Assembly (NCBI GenBank): GCA_030704615.1
Contig: CM060732.1
Coordinates: 71,589,053 to 71,653,052, forward strand
Length of the DNA stretch: 64,000 nt
Source of the DNA: Takakia lepidozioides
Taxonomy: Eukaryota; Streptophyta; Takakiopsida; Takakiales; Takakiaceae
Reading direction: 5' to 3'
The position numbers and the translations under genes were made by a program. Each line of letters begins with the position of its first letter. The first letter of the stretch is position 1. The notes below the pieces were generated by a model. The model was given only the letters and a program-made list of their open reading frames with translations. It was not told where the DNA came from and searched no databases. Shown piece by piece: positions 19,650 through 31,949 of this stretch.

Positions 19650-21935
19650 GGGGCTCAAAACAGTGTGCATTGCCGCACACTGTTTGAGCTTCCAATAAGG
19701 GTTGGATTCAACCTGCCAGAGTGGCCCCAGGGGACCGATTTTCAAATCAAAAGCAATCACATAAGGAAGCTCAAACAGTGTGCGTTGCCGCACACTGTTT
19801 GAGCTTCCAATAAAGGTTGGATTCAACCTGCCAAAGTGGCCCTAGGAGACCGATTTTCACATCAAAATCAATCACGTAAGGAAGCTTAAACAGTGTGCGT
19901 TGCCGCACACTGTTTGAGCTTGCAATAAGGTGTGATTTTAATATGGCATAGTGGCCATAAGTGGCCAATTTGAAATAAAAGAAAAGGCAGTGAAGGGGGC
20001 TCAAACAGTGTGCGTCGGCGCACACTGTTTGAGCTTCCATTTTGGAGTCGAATGAACTTGCCAGACTAGCCGTAGGTGCACAATTTCCATATCCATAAAC
20101 AAGCAAATCAGGGGGCTCAAACTGTGTGCGTTGACGCACACCGTTTGGGCTGCCAGGTAAGTGTGAATTGAACCTGACAGAGATGACCTTTGTGGTCGAT
20201 TCTAAAATGCCAGCTGCCAGGTAAGTGTGCATTGACGCTCAAAGAGATGCCCTATGTGGCCAATTTTCAGATAAAAAAATTAATGACATGGTGGGCTGGA
20301 ACAGTGTGCGTTGACGCACACTGTTTGAGCTGCCAGGTAAGTCTGCATTGAACCTCAAATACATGCCCTATGTGGCCGATTTTCACGTGAAAAAAACAAT
20401 GACAAGTTGGCTCAAACAGTGTGCGTTGACACACACTGTTTGAGCTGCCACGTAAGTGTGTATTGAAACTCAAAGAGATGCCCTATGTGGCCTATTTTCA
20501 GATAAAAAAAACAATGACATGGTGGGCTGGAACAGTGTGCATTGACGCACACTCTTTGAGCTGCTAGGTAAGTCTGCATTGAACCTCAAATACATGCCCT
20601 ATGTGGCCGATTTTCACATGAAAAAAACAATGACAAGTTGGGCTCAAACAGTGTGCGTTGACGCACACTGTTTGAGCTGCCACGTAAGTGTGCATTGAAG
20701 CTCAAATAGATGCCATATGTGGCCGATTTTCAGATTAAAAAAATAATGACATGGTGGACTCGAACAGTGTGCGTTGACGCACACTGCTGGAGCTGCCACG
20801 TAAGTGTGCATTAAAGCTCAAAGAGATGCCCTATGTGGCCGATTTTCAAAAAAATAAAATAAAAAATAAATAAAATAAAAAACATGGTTGGCTGGAACAG
20901 TGTGCGTTGACGCACACTATTTGAGCTGCCAGGTAAGTCTGCATTGAACCTCAAATACATGCCCTATGTGGCCAATTTTCACATGAAAAAAACAATGACA
21001 AGTTGGGCTCAAACAGTGTGCGTTGACGCACACTGTTTGAGCTGCCACGTAAGTGTGTATTGAAGCTCAAAGAGATGCCCTATGTGGCCGATTATCAGGA
21101 AAAAAAAAAAAAAAAAAAAAAAAACATGGATGGCTGCAACAGTGTGCGTTGACGCACACTGTTTGAGCTGCCACGTAAGTCTGCATTGAACCTCAAATAC
21201 ATGCCCTATGTGGCCGATTTTCACATGAAAAAAATAAAGACATGTTGGGGTCAAACAGTGTGCGTTGACGCACACTGTTTGAGCTGCCACGTAAGTGTGT
21301 ATTGAGGCTCAAAGAGATGCCATATGTGGCCGATTTTCATATAAAAAAAAATAATGACATGGTGGGCTGGAACAGTGTGCGTTGACGCACACTATTTGAG
21401 CTGCCAGGTAAGTCTGCATTGAACCTCAAATACATGCCCTATGTGGCCAATTTTCACATGAAAAAAACAATGACAAGTTGGGCTCAAACAGTGTGCGTTG
21501 ACGCACACTATTTGAGCTGCCACGTAAGTGTGCATTGAAGCTCAAAGAGATGCCTTATGTGGCCGATTTTCAGATTAAAAATATAATGACATGGTGGGCT
21601 CAAACAGTGTGCATTGACGCACGCTGCTGGAGCTACCACGTAAGTGTGCATTGAAGCTCAAAGAGATGCCCTATGTGGCCGATTTTCACATGAAAAAAAT
21701 AATGACAAGGTGGGCTCAAATAGTGTGCGTTGACGCACACTGCTGGAGCTGCCAGGTAAGTGTGCATTGAACAAGAAAGAGATGCCCTATGAGGCCGATT
21801 TCCAAATGAAAAAAAGAATGACAAGGTGGGCTCAAACAGTGTGCGTTGACGCACACTGCTAGAGCTGCCAGGTAAGTGTGCATTGAAACTTAAAGAGATA
21901 CCCTATGAGGCTGATTCCAAATGAAAAAAACAATG
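19650..21935. repeat. Hairpin-containing tandem array, about 19 units of roughly 117 bp
   Basis: Each unit contains a near-perfect palindrome, in its commonest form aaacagtgtgcg-ttga-cgcacactgttt (12-bp stem, 4-nt loop), followed by gagctgccaggtaagt and gatgccctatgtggccgatttt. A-rich runs near 20850 and 21100 vary in length. Because the period is close to a multiple of three, stop-poor frames appear on the minus strand; these are not genes. It separates the two MULE genes. Confidence 0.92.
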
Positions 21936-22107
21936 ACAAGATGCACAACACAACCTCATTACATTCGGGGTCTTCCTGTTTACTGCTCTCTAGGGTTGTT
22001 GTCGTCTTTCCATAATTGATGGTTTCATGTCATGTTTAGGGTTTGTTTTTCATCCAAATACAACACGGCTTCTTGTGGCTTCTTGTCACCCTAAACAGTT
22101 TTTCTGA

Positions 22108-23440
22108 TTGGTGTCTCTCAGTGTGGTTGTCTGCGAAGTTCGGTGCATGTCATTCCTACATCCTTTGCAGGCATCGCCCACAGTCTTTGGGTTAGTGCTA
22201 ACCTTATTGACCTCAGTTTGGTCAGTGGAGGAAAACATGTCGAGGGAGCAAGATAGACTCGCTCGATTTCATTCCAATGCAGGTAGTCTTCCAGTGACTA
22301 CCACTACAGACGACAATGGGTTTGCAGTTGTTCATGAGGATGAGCTGGTTACAGTGTTCCCGCTGGAATTGGATTCTCTGCTTGTTCAAAAAGAGGTGTA
22401 TGACGAGGATGGGAATTTGGATTCTGGGCACTTGGAGAAACCATTGGTTGGCAAGTGTGGAAGGAAGTGGAGAGTCCTTCCAGGCACATCCTGTGTCCTT
22501 GGAAAAGAGAGAAGACAATCAGCAGGATCAGTAGTTACCCCTGGCACTACAGCATCAGTCGTGCAGCAGAAGGGCACAGTTCATGTGAAACAAGATGTGA
22601 GCACATCCACTACATTCGTGACTCGTCCTCGGAGGATGTTTCTGAGATTCCTCCGCCAGTGCAGACTCCCATCTTGGATGATGACGAATTGCAGGAGATA
22701 ATGAGTGTCATTCCGAAATTGAAAGCCCTCGCAGGGGTGCCTGGGTGTAAGAGCGAGCTGCGTTTTGTTGATTGGGAGTCCCTTCGTGTGCAGCGGGTTC
22801 AATACGTGCCAACAAAGTTTGATGGGGACATCTTGTTTGAGCTCAACCCTCCCACGTCTTCCAGTGGACTGGCTAGGCTTCTGCAAGGCATGGACAAGAA
22901 ACATGACGGACACCCTTGGTGCATGACAAAAACATCGAACATCCACAACGACATTGGATTGAAATTTCGAAGGTCGGTTTGCGTTGGGCATTGCAAGTGC
23001 GTGAATATTTCTTGCCCTCGGCTGAGAAACAGCGCTAATCGGCTGATGACGAATCGGGTGCAGATCACAAATGCAAGATGGAATCGGCTAGAATTTTGCA
23101 GGCTCGGGTGACTCGTATCACCGAAGTCCCTGCCCCGGGGCATGGACGGATTTACACAGTGCTGTCTATTGGCTCAATTCTTCATGGCAAAGAATATCAG
23201 GTTACCGTGGGGAATTTCCCTAAATGCATTTGTCCGGATTTTGTAACGATGCGTGAGGGCGCTCTCGGCATGAGAGGGAAGTGGATCCTCTGCAAGCATC
23301 AATATTACATATACCTTGTAATTATGTGTTGCGATGGTAAGAGAGACCAATTCATTCACCAAGCCACACTAGGCTACGGAGAAGTCATCACCCTTCTGCA
23401 GCGGGACACCTCACGTGGGGCTCCGCCAAATTCTCTTTGA
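22108..23440 (+). pseudogene. SWIM zinc-finger protein of the MULE
   Basis: Three consecutive frames, joined by introns or indels I cannot place, make one protein. It begins near 22238 (MSREQDRLARFHSN), has an acidic middle with SSSEDVSEIPPPVQTPILDD, then a Cys/His cluster HNDIGLKFRRSVCVGHCKC ending in NISC, which resembles the zinc-binding segments that accompany MULE transposases. It ends with a SWIM finger: KEYQVTVGNFPKCICPDF and ILCKH, giving CxC..CxH. SWIM domains are a regular part of MuDR-type transposases and bind DNA or protein. The DDE catalytic domain is absent, so this may be a derived accessory protein or a deleted transposase. Confidence 0.65.
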
Positions 23441-23831
23441 ACACATACGAGCCATGCCCGCTTCCCATGCTGGTTTCCAGGTTACCGTGTGAAGACTTTG
23501 CATTTATGACAAACACATACATTTCGTTCACGGAACCAGGGCAAATGCACATGCCATTCATTGTAAGCGTCTATCTGTGAATTCAAATAAAGTGTGTCAA
23601 TCATTCTGAGCTCAAATCTGCCATATTTTCATATTCCTCTTTTTGTGCAGGCATTGCAGACACGGTGCATGGTGGCCCCCTTTGTTTTGTCCACGGTAAT
23701 AGGCCCTCTTCCTGCAATCCTTGCCTATAGGACCTGCTTCTCCAGCAGATTTGTGCCGCTCACGCTTTGCAGCTTCAACGTGAGCTCAGCTCCCAGGCTC
23801 ACGGGGCTGGGCTCACGCCGTAGCTACGCTG

Positions 23832-26800
23832 CTCTACCTCTAAGTCTGCTGGACTTAAGGTTGCAGTTACGGAGGACAATTGGGAGCCTGACATTGGACC
23901 CATTGTCACTGAAAGAGAGAGACGACGTATACGGCGGTTCCTGAGGGCTTATAGGAATTGCTTTGCCTTCAGTTTGAAGGATTTGGGAGCACTGAAGGGT
24001 CGGGAGATTCGTATTGAGTTGGCCACGGACATGCCAATCTTTCGAAGACCCTATAGATACAGTGATATGGAGAGGTCTTTGATTCAGATGAGGACTCAAG
24101 ATCTCTGGGAGGCTGGTTTGGTGGAGCTCTCTGGTGGAGAGTATGCTTCAGCCACGGTGATGTCAGCCAAGAAGGATGTCTATGGCAATTGGACGGAGAG
24201 ACGTATGTGCGGTGACTACCGGCCTGTAAATCGTCAGACCAAGTCCGATAAGTATGCCATGCCCACACCGGAGGAGATCTTTGATGCCATCGGGCATGCC
24301 AAGATCTTTAGCACTTTGGACTTGCGGTCCGGATATCACCAGTTGCATGCCGATCAAGGAGGCGGATAAGCAGAAGACGACATTCTGGGGGATCAATGAG
24401 CACGGGAAGGATTGCCTATATCAGTGGCGGTTCTTACCATTCGGGCTTAAGAACGCTCCCGTAGAGTTCCAGAGAGTCATGGACAGGATTCTAGCAGGGG
24501 TGGACTTTGCTCGGTGCTATATAGATGACATCATCATCTTTAGTGCTACGGTGGAGGAGCACGAGAGACACCTTCAGGTGGTGTTTGAGCGCTTGAGAGC
24601 GCACGATTGAAATTACATCCGGGAAGTGCAAGTTCTTCCACAACCAGATTGAGTATCTGGGCCACATGATATATCCTAGAGGATTGGGGGTGCAACAGAC
24701 TAAGGTAGAGGCCATCACACAGATTTCACGCCCCATCCGAGTTCGAGCTTTCATGGGGTTGGCAAACTACTGTAGACGGTTTGTCAAGGGATTTAGTGCT
24801 ATTGCAAAGGCTATAACCAAGCTGACCAAGGTAGACCAGGAGTGGCAGTGGGAAGATGAGCAAGAGCGAACTTCTCAGGAGCTCAAGACAAGGTTGACCT
24901 CGGCGCCCATCTTGAGACGACCTATCAGGGGGCGTCCCTTTCAGCTGCATACAGATTGGAGCATGCTGGGGCTTGGAGCGGTGCTCATACAGGTGGATGA
25001 TGAGGGAAGAGAGTTTGTAGTGGCTTATGCTAGCCGCTCGAACAACGCTACAGAGTCCAAGTATAGCTCATATGAGGAGGAGTGTTTAGCTGCAGTGTGG
25101 GTCGTGACACACTTCAGGTGCTATCTATACGACAATCTCTTCACTCTTGTCACGGATCACTGTCACTCAAGTGGTTGATGGAGTCAGACAAGCTTACGGG
25201 GAAGCTTGCACGGAGGGCACTTATACTCCAATAGTATGACTTTCAGGTGGTGCATCGACCGGGTTTGGTCAATCGGGATGTGGATGGATTGAGTCGCAAT
25301 CCATGCACGAGCCAGCACGATGACACTAGAGCTCAGGGGCATGGTGAGACGGACGAGGAGATAGTGTCGGGTGGGATGCATCTGCCTTTTTGTGTATCTT
25401 GGTATCGGGAGGACAAGTTGGACCTACAACATGGATGACTGTAGACGGAGTGTCTGAGGACCCTGAGGCTCGAAATGAGCCAGGTGGTGCCAGAGATATA
25501 TATAAGGATTCAGTTGTGTTGAACTACCTCTGCAGTGGAGACACGACAGTTAGTGTGACTGCCAAGGAGAGGGATCAGATCCTACAACGAGCCAAGAGGT
25601 TCAAGTGGGAGAGGATACACCTGCTTCGAGTGCTCCTCCTCCATCCGGGAGCTGCTGTCATTGAGCGTACTCCGCTACTCTTTTTCAAGGATGCCGTGCC
25701 GCCGAAATCCAGCTGACTGCCCTTATCATGGCCACGATTATGCTATGTTCAAACCAGAATCAGGAGACATCATTGTCTGGCTCTCTGTTTTCACAGACGC
25801 TGCTGGAATCAAGCAAGAGTCTTTGCGCGCAATGGAGTATCTGGAGGGCTATTACCGCTTTGAGCGAGGTGAGGGTGAGGGTCAATGCGGTCCGTGGGTC
25901 CTGAAAATTGTTGACCTCGATATACCAAGCTGGAAAGGGATGCCCGACAGATCACGCACGGCCTCGCTTTGGCGCTGGAACTGCTGCCAGTGGACCAAGG
26001 AGGACGGCACCGGGGCAATATTGGTGGCGTGGTATGCACACAGAGGTGTAAACAGTTTGTGGCTAGGTGCATGGTGTGTGACAGGGTGCGTGCTTCATTC
26101 AACGCCCCTACACCACAGTTGCATCCTTTACCTATCATGAGATTAGGCTACAGGTGGAGTCTTGACTTCGCAGGGCCTTTGCCACTGACAATGCGTCACC
26201 ACAGATATGTGTTGGTGATGGTGGAGCACTTCTCCAAGTGGATTGAGTTGGTTCCATTGCCGGACAAGGCTAGTGAGGGGGCTGCGTATGCATTCATGGA
26301 TCGTGTGCTTAGCCAGTTCGGTGCTCCAGCTGAGGTACTCACGGACCAAGAGAGAGAGTTCTTAGGGGAGTTTTCAGGCTTTGTGTGATAAAGCCTTGAT
26401 AGACCACCGTACCACTTCTCGGGATCATCCTGAGGCCGATGGCTTGGCAGAGAGAGTGGTGCAGACGGTGAAGAGGGATTTGCGCAAGTATGGCTTGCAA
26501 AAGGGACACCTAGGAGATTGGGATCTTCAGGTACCTTGGTTAGCCATGGGCTACAGGTTGAGCAAGCAAACATCACTTGCGTCATTCTCACCATATTTCC
26601 TTCTATTTGGCCGAGAGCCAGATTTGCCTACGTCTATTCGCAGGGACGTTGCAGTAGTTCTCAACCTTGATGATCCGGATGTGTGGACACAAGCATGTGC
26701 CCAACGGGCAGAGTTGTTCAAGAGAGTCATGCCTATGGCTTTTGAGAATCTTGCTATTGCCCAACACCGAAACACATTGAGGTATGCCACTATACGTGGA

Positions 26801-27386
26801 GGGGGATATCGGCCAGGTGTTCGGCGGTTCCACCCTGGGGACTATGCGTATCTGCAGCAGACAGCGCCTACGACCTTGGATGTCACAGCAGGACGTGTGA
26901 TTCTAAGGGTCAAAGAGGTGTTGCCTTCAGGAGTGTTGATTCTGGAGGGTCGAGATGGCATGGTATGGAAGGACCATGTACGCAATTGTGCGCCATGTCA
27001 CCTTCCACATGTGGATGGGATGATAGATCCCAACCTTGCAGTGGTACCTGCAGGATTGCGTTGCATGCTATGTGGGCATGCTCGTGGTGCCGCCACTATG
27101 CTGGTGTGTGATCGATGCTTAAGAGGTTGGCACAAGGGATGCTTGACACCACCTCTTGAGAGGGTTCCTGATGGAGATTGGTTATGTCCATACTGCTTGG
27201 GATAGTGACAATGAATATGACTAGTGGCAGCTAACAAGACATGGGAGGCCAAGCTCATAGGAGTCAATACCCGAGATCTCAGGCTTAAGTTCACAGATTG
27301 CAAGACGACGACTAACGATGGGGCAACTCTTGTACCTGACCTCTTGATCTATCGAGTTTGAGTGTAGTAAGGACAGTGGTGGAGGA
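23832..27386 (+). pseudogene. Gypsy B, 3' fragment: RT, RNase H, integrase, PHD
   Basis: Colinear with gypsy A pol. RT (CYIDDIIIF) is broken by a small indel at LRSGYHQL and others nearby; RNase H is truncated after VTDH. Integrase core and PHD (26381-27205) form an open frame of 274 codons that ends with CLG and a stop, like gypsy A. At 25633-26015 unrelated sequence replaces about 150 bp that includes the integrase HHCC site. Homology to gypsy A stops near 27386, before any polypurine tract or LTR, so both ends are lost. Confidence 0.9.
25633..26015 (+). other. Foreign segment replacing part of gypsy B integrase
   Basis: Between RLLRV-type coding sequence and the QYWWRGMH homologue, about 380 bp have no match in gypsy A. 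On the plus strand the segment keeps an open frame (DYAMFKPESGDIIVWLSV, then AMEYLEGYYRFERGEGEG) that looks like protein of unknown family. No target duplication was seen. Confidence 0.55.
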
Positions 27387-27760
27387 GCCATTGTAGGGTC
27401 TTCAAAAACCCCTCATGGTGAACTGTGTGAACAGCCCCGCACGCCACAAATCTTGAAGATTTCTGCGTTTCCTTCCCCCTTCCGTCCCCAGAAGGTTGTG
27501 TATCCCGAGACTGTTAATACACTTGATAGTACAAATGCCACGACACGATTCATGGTGAGGTGGATGGGAGTATGCAGTGCAGATTTGAGCCTGCCCGCTC
27601 TGTTAAATTTGCCAGCCCCATTGCCACCCATGCTAATGTGGTTGGTACCGCGTGGGATGCAATGCAGCCTCCTGCTGATGAAGTCCCATCCAAAGGTGTT
27701 CTTGTAGTTCCATGCCAACAAACTAAGACATTGAAGAGGTACTCATTTATATTCCTGCAT
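27387..27760 (+). pseudogene. Coding remnant of unknown family
   Basis: Two overlapping plus frames have protein-like composition (KVVYPETVNTLDSTNATTRF, then ARSVKFASPIATHANVVGTA and a possible exon end at KTLKR). No family recognised. It lies between the gypsy B end and another remnant, so it is likely transposon debris. Confidence 0.3.
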
Positions 27761-27877
27761 ATAACATGCTTATTGCTATGCATACAATTGCACTCCTGCA
27801 TGTATGCGGTTATGAATTCTTATTGGTTGCTCCACACTGCACATGATACATAGCGAAATGGAAAACGTTCTGTGAGT

Positions 27878-28740
27878 TCAACACCCGTGCACCCTTGTTT
27901 TATTGTATATGATATGGTATAACTTCACATCCAATTCCGAGTTGCAACACAGTTTTCCGTTGCCCATGCACATTTGCCATAAACGTATATGTGGTATATG
28001 TTCAGGATTTCCCATGGTGCGCTCGTTGCTCCAATGATTGACATATGGTTTTTCCAAGATGCATTGTCCAACCCCACACCACAAGGCCTGGAAGGAAGCA
28101 GGATAAAAAATGGTAAGGTCCCGTACAGCCCTGTGTCTGACTTGTTGCATGAAGTCATGGATGGAATCCAAAACACGCAGTCGGTCTGCTCCCTGTCGGT
28201 CAACAAGGTCATCTGCGCTTTGGAGCACCTCCTCCTGGACTTCATCGTAGGGGCATGCGGCCATACAACAAGTGGCCAAATGACAGGAAATTCGCTGTTG
28301 CATTTCTTATCGTATTGTTACCCTTGGCGGTGGACATAAGTTGGTCAAGGAGTTCATCTAACATGTGGTTTCTGGGTGTGGACAGGGGCATAGTCGCGTC
28401 AATGTGGCAGATCCAAAGGAGGCGCAAAACTCTCATGAAAGGGGGGACTTTGGGGACCTCTCCCAGATTTGATGATGATGCAAAACGCTGGACGAGCATT
28501 TGAGCTTCTTCTTTGGAATAACTGAAAACTTTAGGCATGTCTGGAAACTCACCCATCTTCACAATTTTGAACAAGGGGGACCAGCCCCGTTTAGCCTCGT
28601 GTATTTCATCATGTGCTAGCCTCTCCCATTTGGCCATCCCAGCCTCGACATACTCATGTCTTCGAGCGTCCAACGCAGCCAGAGCTGCAACCTCCTTCAC
28701 TTTATAATCATTGAGAGCATCCTTGTATTTGTTGTAGTAC
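27878..28740 (-). pseudogene. Coding remnant of unknown family, minus strand
   Basis: A frame from about 28736 begins EYYNKYKDALNDYKVKEVAA and continues with a charged, helical stretch (KWERLAHDEIHEAKRGW, then FPDMPKVFSYSKEEAQML). A frame change near 28250 leads into a second open stretch (DEVQEEVLQSADDLVDRQGA, DSIHDFMQQVRHRAV). A coiled coil is plausible. I do not recognise the family. Confidence 0.35.
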
Positions 28741-30800
28741 TCGCGTCATCTTAAAGGATAGGAGAATCTAAGTCCCGTCGCATTTTGAGCATCACAAAAT
28801 AACCTTCATTCAAGTTGCATGTTTTACCTGCAACCGAAGGTCATTACTGTTTGAGTCAACTTCAATAACCTAAACCTCACGAGCTTTGAGAAAAGTGATA
28901 ACCGACCAATACTCCTTAGTACCCATTACAACTCTCTCTTTGAGTGAGATCTTTTGAATTATTCCAAGGTTAAATTGTAATGTATATTTTTGTTCAAATT
29001 ACAAATGCAGATTGAATTCAAGTTTTGGGCTTACCACCATATCATGAATCTTATGAATATGTCCAAGATCATCATATGATCTCAATATTATTTGGTGACT
29101 TTTGAGGCTGCGGTCTTGTTGTGTAGTATTGGCTTAGGTCTGAAACTAAGACTATAAATCAATTACATTTGCTTTAGCAAAAGTCCACATTATTTGTTTA
29201 TCTTTTAAAACAATAATTTTAGCATCATCTTTATTGTCCAATATCTACACTCAACATGTATGTGCACTATCATACAAGACAATGTCCCCCATTGAGGCAT
29301 TCAACTCCCATAAATTAAATAGGTCAAGGAAAACTAATCTAAACACTCCATATAGAGCACCACATCAGTTACAACTCCAGTCTAAAGTCCCTCTTGAGGG
29401 CTGCCCGTGTCTCTGTGCAAATGCCATCGGACAGATCCAATGAAGTGGGTATTTGATCACATAACATGATGAGGGTCGAAAGGTTCACTTCTATGCCAAG
29501 TGAGTTATCATATAGATCATGTGCCCCAACATTTTTGCCTAAAAATATGAAAGTTGAAGTTTTAGAATGTCATGTTAGAATCCAGATGAAACTCAACCAA
29601 TTGTAATGCAGATCCACAATTCCAGCTTCTATGCAGATCAGAAATTGTTCATGTATTTTGAGTAAGAAAATTACCTGAATATTAGCCCTGGAGATGTAAC
29701 CCTGCTTGATGAATCTGACTTGGAGGTTGAAGTGTCTAAAGCCATGGGTGTGTGTCCGGGAAAATTCAACTCAGTATTTGAATTATGTGTTCACACTTTC
29801 TTTTCCATGCAATTTCGGAATATATTTACAAATTCGGGCAGATCATTTTGTTGTAATCTGCTATACACAATGGTCAAATTGTCTCCACTTTTGACAGGAT
29901 GTGAATGTAGTAGATATATACATACATATATAAGGTGGGTAAAAAACATCGTCATTCATCAGGATATTTAGTGTGCACTTCTGTAGGCGCATCAAAAGGG
30001 TGCTCGTCGTTTAAAGGGTTAAGAAACCCAAATTGTTCACTATAGATGCTGTAAAAATTCTAAAACTTTTATCAAATTTTCTGAATTGAGTATGTCGAAT
30101 GACATTTGGGATGTCAGAAACTTCAAAGTTCGTATGTTTGATGCTAGCCTTGTGGATTTAGTTAATGTGAGCTACAATATGTTAATTCGACATGTTTTCT
30201 TTGAAATGAAGAGAGTGTTAATTAGTGGGACAAGTTTACTAGAGAGCAAATAGTCTTTAACGTCTCATTGTAAAAATGCTGCAGTGTAACTATAACTTCG
30301 TGAATGAGTTACGCATGGACATTTGCAGATATTTCAGATGTAAAAACACGTATAGCCAAGTTTACAAAGTTTAATCATTCAGTTTGGTGGCATGATCATT
30401 GGCAATTTATTTCTAAATAGACGGGAGAGAAGAATGAGTGATGGTGACGGTGACAGTACTCTGCCTGCCTATCTTTGTGTAACGCTTTGAAGTACTAGTA
30501 CGGGATGAGAGATCAAAATGTTGGTAGCTTAACATTCATGTGCAGCAAAGTAAAGGACACAATAAACAGTATTAGAAGCGTGCACACGATTTATGCAAAT
30601 ATTTCAAAACGAACTTGTAACATTTGCAACTAAAATGTTACAAGCTTACCTTCGATGTACATGGACGCCTTCACTATATAGCGTCTCTCTGCAATTCGGC
30701 GCGACACAGTATACTCAATATTTGTACTTACAACAATCTTCTCAAAGCACAGTATGTATATACAAAGACTTGTGCTACTACTCTTCCTGCTCCTGCCTTT
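28741..30800. other. AT-rich intergenic sequence, no gene seen
   Basis: No sustained frame, domain or obvious repeat apart from short TA-rich stretches (about 29915-29935). Confidence 0.6.
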
Positions 30801-30807
30801 ACATCTT

Positions 30808-31664
30808 TTACTTTCCAGTCACCTTCTCCTTGGCACCCTGCACAGCTTCGCTCACCTTCTCACCAGTCTGCACAGATAACCGGAGTACAGATTTCAACAA
30901 ACAGCAACTATAAGCAAGCCTTGCATTGGAAAAATGCATCTACAATTAGCATTGTGACCCAGAATGACATTGTTCAGTTACGAAGAATATATCGCGGGTA
31001 CAACGTCTCGCATCACAACGATCGCATACCTTCTGGAAGAAATTGCCACCCTGATCCTTCGCCGCGACACCCTTATCCTGGGCAGCCCCGACAGTGTCAG
31101 AAGCTCCCTGCTTGGTATTATTCCACGCGTCGCCAGCTATATCCCCTGCTTGGCTTGTCTTGTCCTGAGCGCCTCCAGCAAGATCCTGCACGTTCATGAG
31201 CAAGTAGTTTCAGTACTGAATCTAAATGTAAACTTGCCTGTATAAAACTAAGCTGTAACTCAAACCTGTTCGTTTCTGTGAGGTGCAGCTGGACGACACA
31301 TACTCCCACTGCACATCATCAACATTCCTATCCTCCCGCCTCTAGCTGCTCGTTTACGTGGAGAAGAACTGAATGCGTATGGAAGATGGCACTCCAATTT
31401 CAGGGCGTTTACATTCCCCACCTCCCAATGAGCGGGTGGAGAAAGATCGTCCGGTCTCGTGATGCAAGCTGGTACGCATCGACGAGAAAAACCACGCATA
31501 CATCAAGTTCACAACAAACATGAAATATAATGAGGGGAAGATATCCATCTGAGAAAAACCTTGGCGCCCTGGTTGGTCTGTCCAGCAGCATCGGAGGTAT
31601 ACTGCTTGGCCTGCTCCGTCTTGTCGGATGCAGTCTCCTTGGCGCTCTGGTAGGTGTCCGACAT
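30808..31664 (-). CDS. LEA group 3-like (LEA_4) protein, three exons
   Basis: Exons 31664-31560, 31185-31030 and 30867-30808 give a 107-residue protein. Start is ATG at 31664 (MSDTYQSAKETASDKTEQAK). Junctions: CCAAG|GTTTTT with exon 2 after GTGCAG, and CAGAAG|GTATGC with exon 3 after TGTGCAG; all junctions are phase 0, and the stop is TAA at 30808-30810. The chain is hydrophilic, lacks Cys, and repeats Ala/Lys/Gln/Asp-rich 11-mer-like motifs (for example AQDKTSQAGDIAGDAW, GAAQDKGVAAKDQG, EAVQGAKEKVTGK), as in LEA_4 proteins that protect membranes and proteins during drying. No signal or transit peptide is visible, so a cytosolic location is likely. The first donor (GTTTTT) is weak. ABRE-like sites lie about 220-250 bp upstream. 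The gene looks intact. Confidence 0.85.
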
Positions 31665-31881
31665 CGTCGGTGGCGAGAGCTTACAACTCAACTACACAAA
31701 CGTACGTAAATCACAGCAAGGGACTCGCACAAAGATCGATGAAGACCAGCGAATGCTTGAAGCAGCGAGCAGCGTAAGACGAGATTGCAGAATGAAAAAC
31801 AGTAGCGAGCGATGGCGGCTTTAAACGCGGCCACTGCTCCACCCACCGAACTGCGTGGCGCTTGCCAACTGGACCCATCCG

Positions 31882-31910
31882 ACGTGTTCCTTACATGCGT
31901 CACACGTGGC
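31882..31910 (-). promoter_or_regulatory. ABRE-like cis elements upstream of the LEA gene
   Basis: Two ACGT-core sites: gacgtgtt at 31881-31888 and cacgtggc at 31903-31910, the latter matching the ABRE consensus bound by bZIP factors in abscisic-acid responses. They are 218-246 bp upstream of the LEA start codon. A TTTAAA-type TATA candidate lies near 31814-31820. Confidence 0.5.
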
Positions 31911-31949
31911 GGACAAGCACACTGGATATGCTTCAACGTCTGTCACCCT

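Larger units (their letters stand above)
16653..23831. mobile_element. Mutator-like element (MULE) inserted in gypsy B
   Basis: CTCTACCTC occurs at 16644-16652 and 23832-23840, exactly where gypsy A has one copy, giving a 9-bp duplication typical of MULEs. The ends lack a long terminal inverted repeat but carry clustered GTGAGCC motifs in opposite orientation (left 16680-16735, right 23770-23822). Inside are a SWIM zinc-finger gene (plus), an amino-methyltransferase-like gene (minus) and a hairpin tandem array between them. No DDE transposase core was seen, so movement may depend on another copy. Confidence 0.8.

Noticed and set aside
19650-21935. CRISPR-like regular array and minus-strand frames
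   Set aside because: Units are whole tandem copies with similar spacers, in a plant transposon; the frames stay open only because the period is near a multiple of three.
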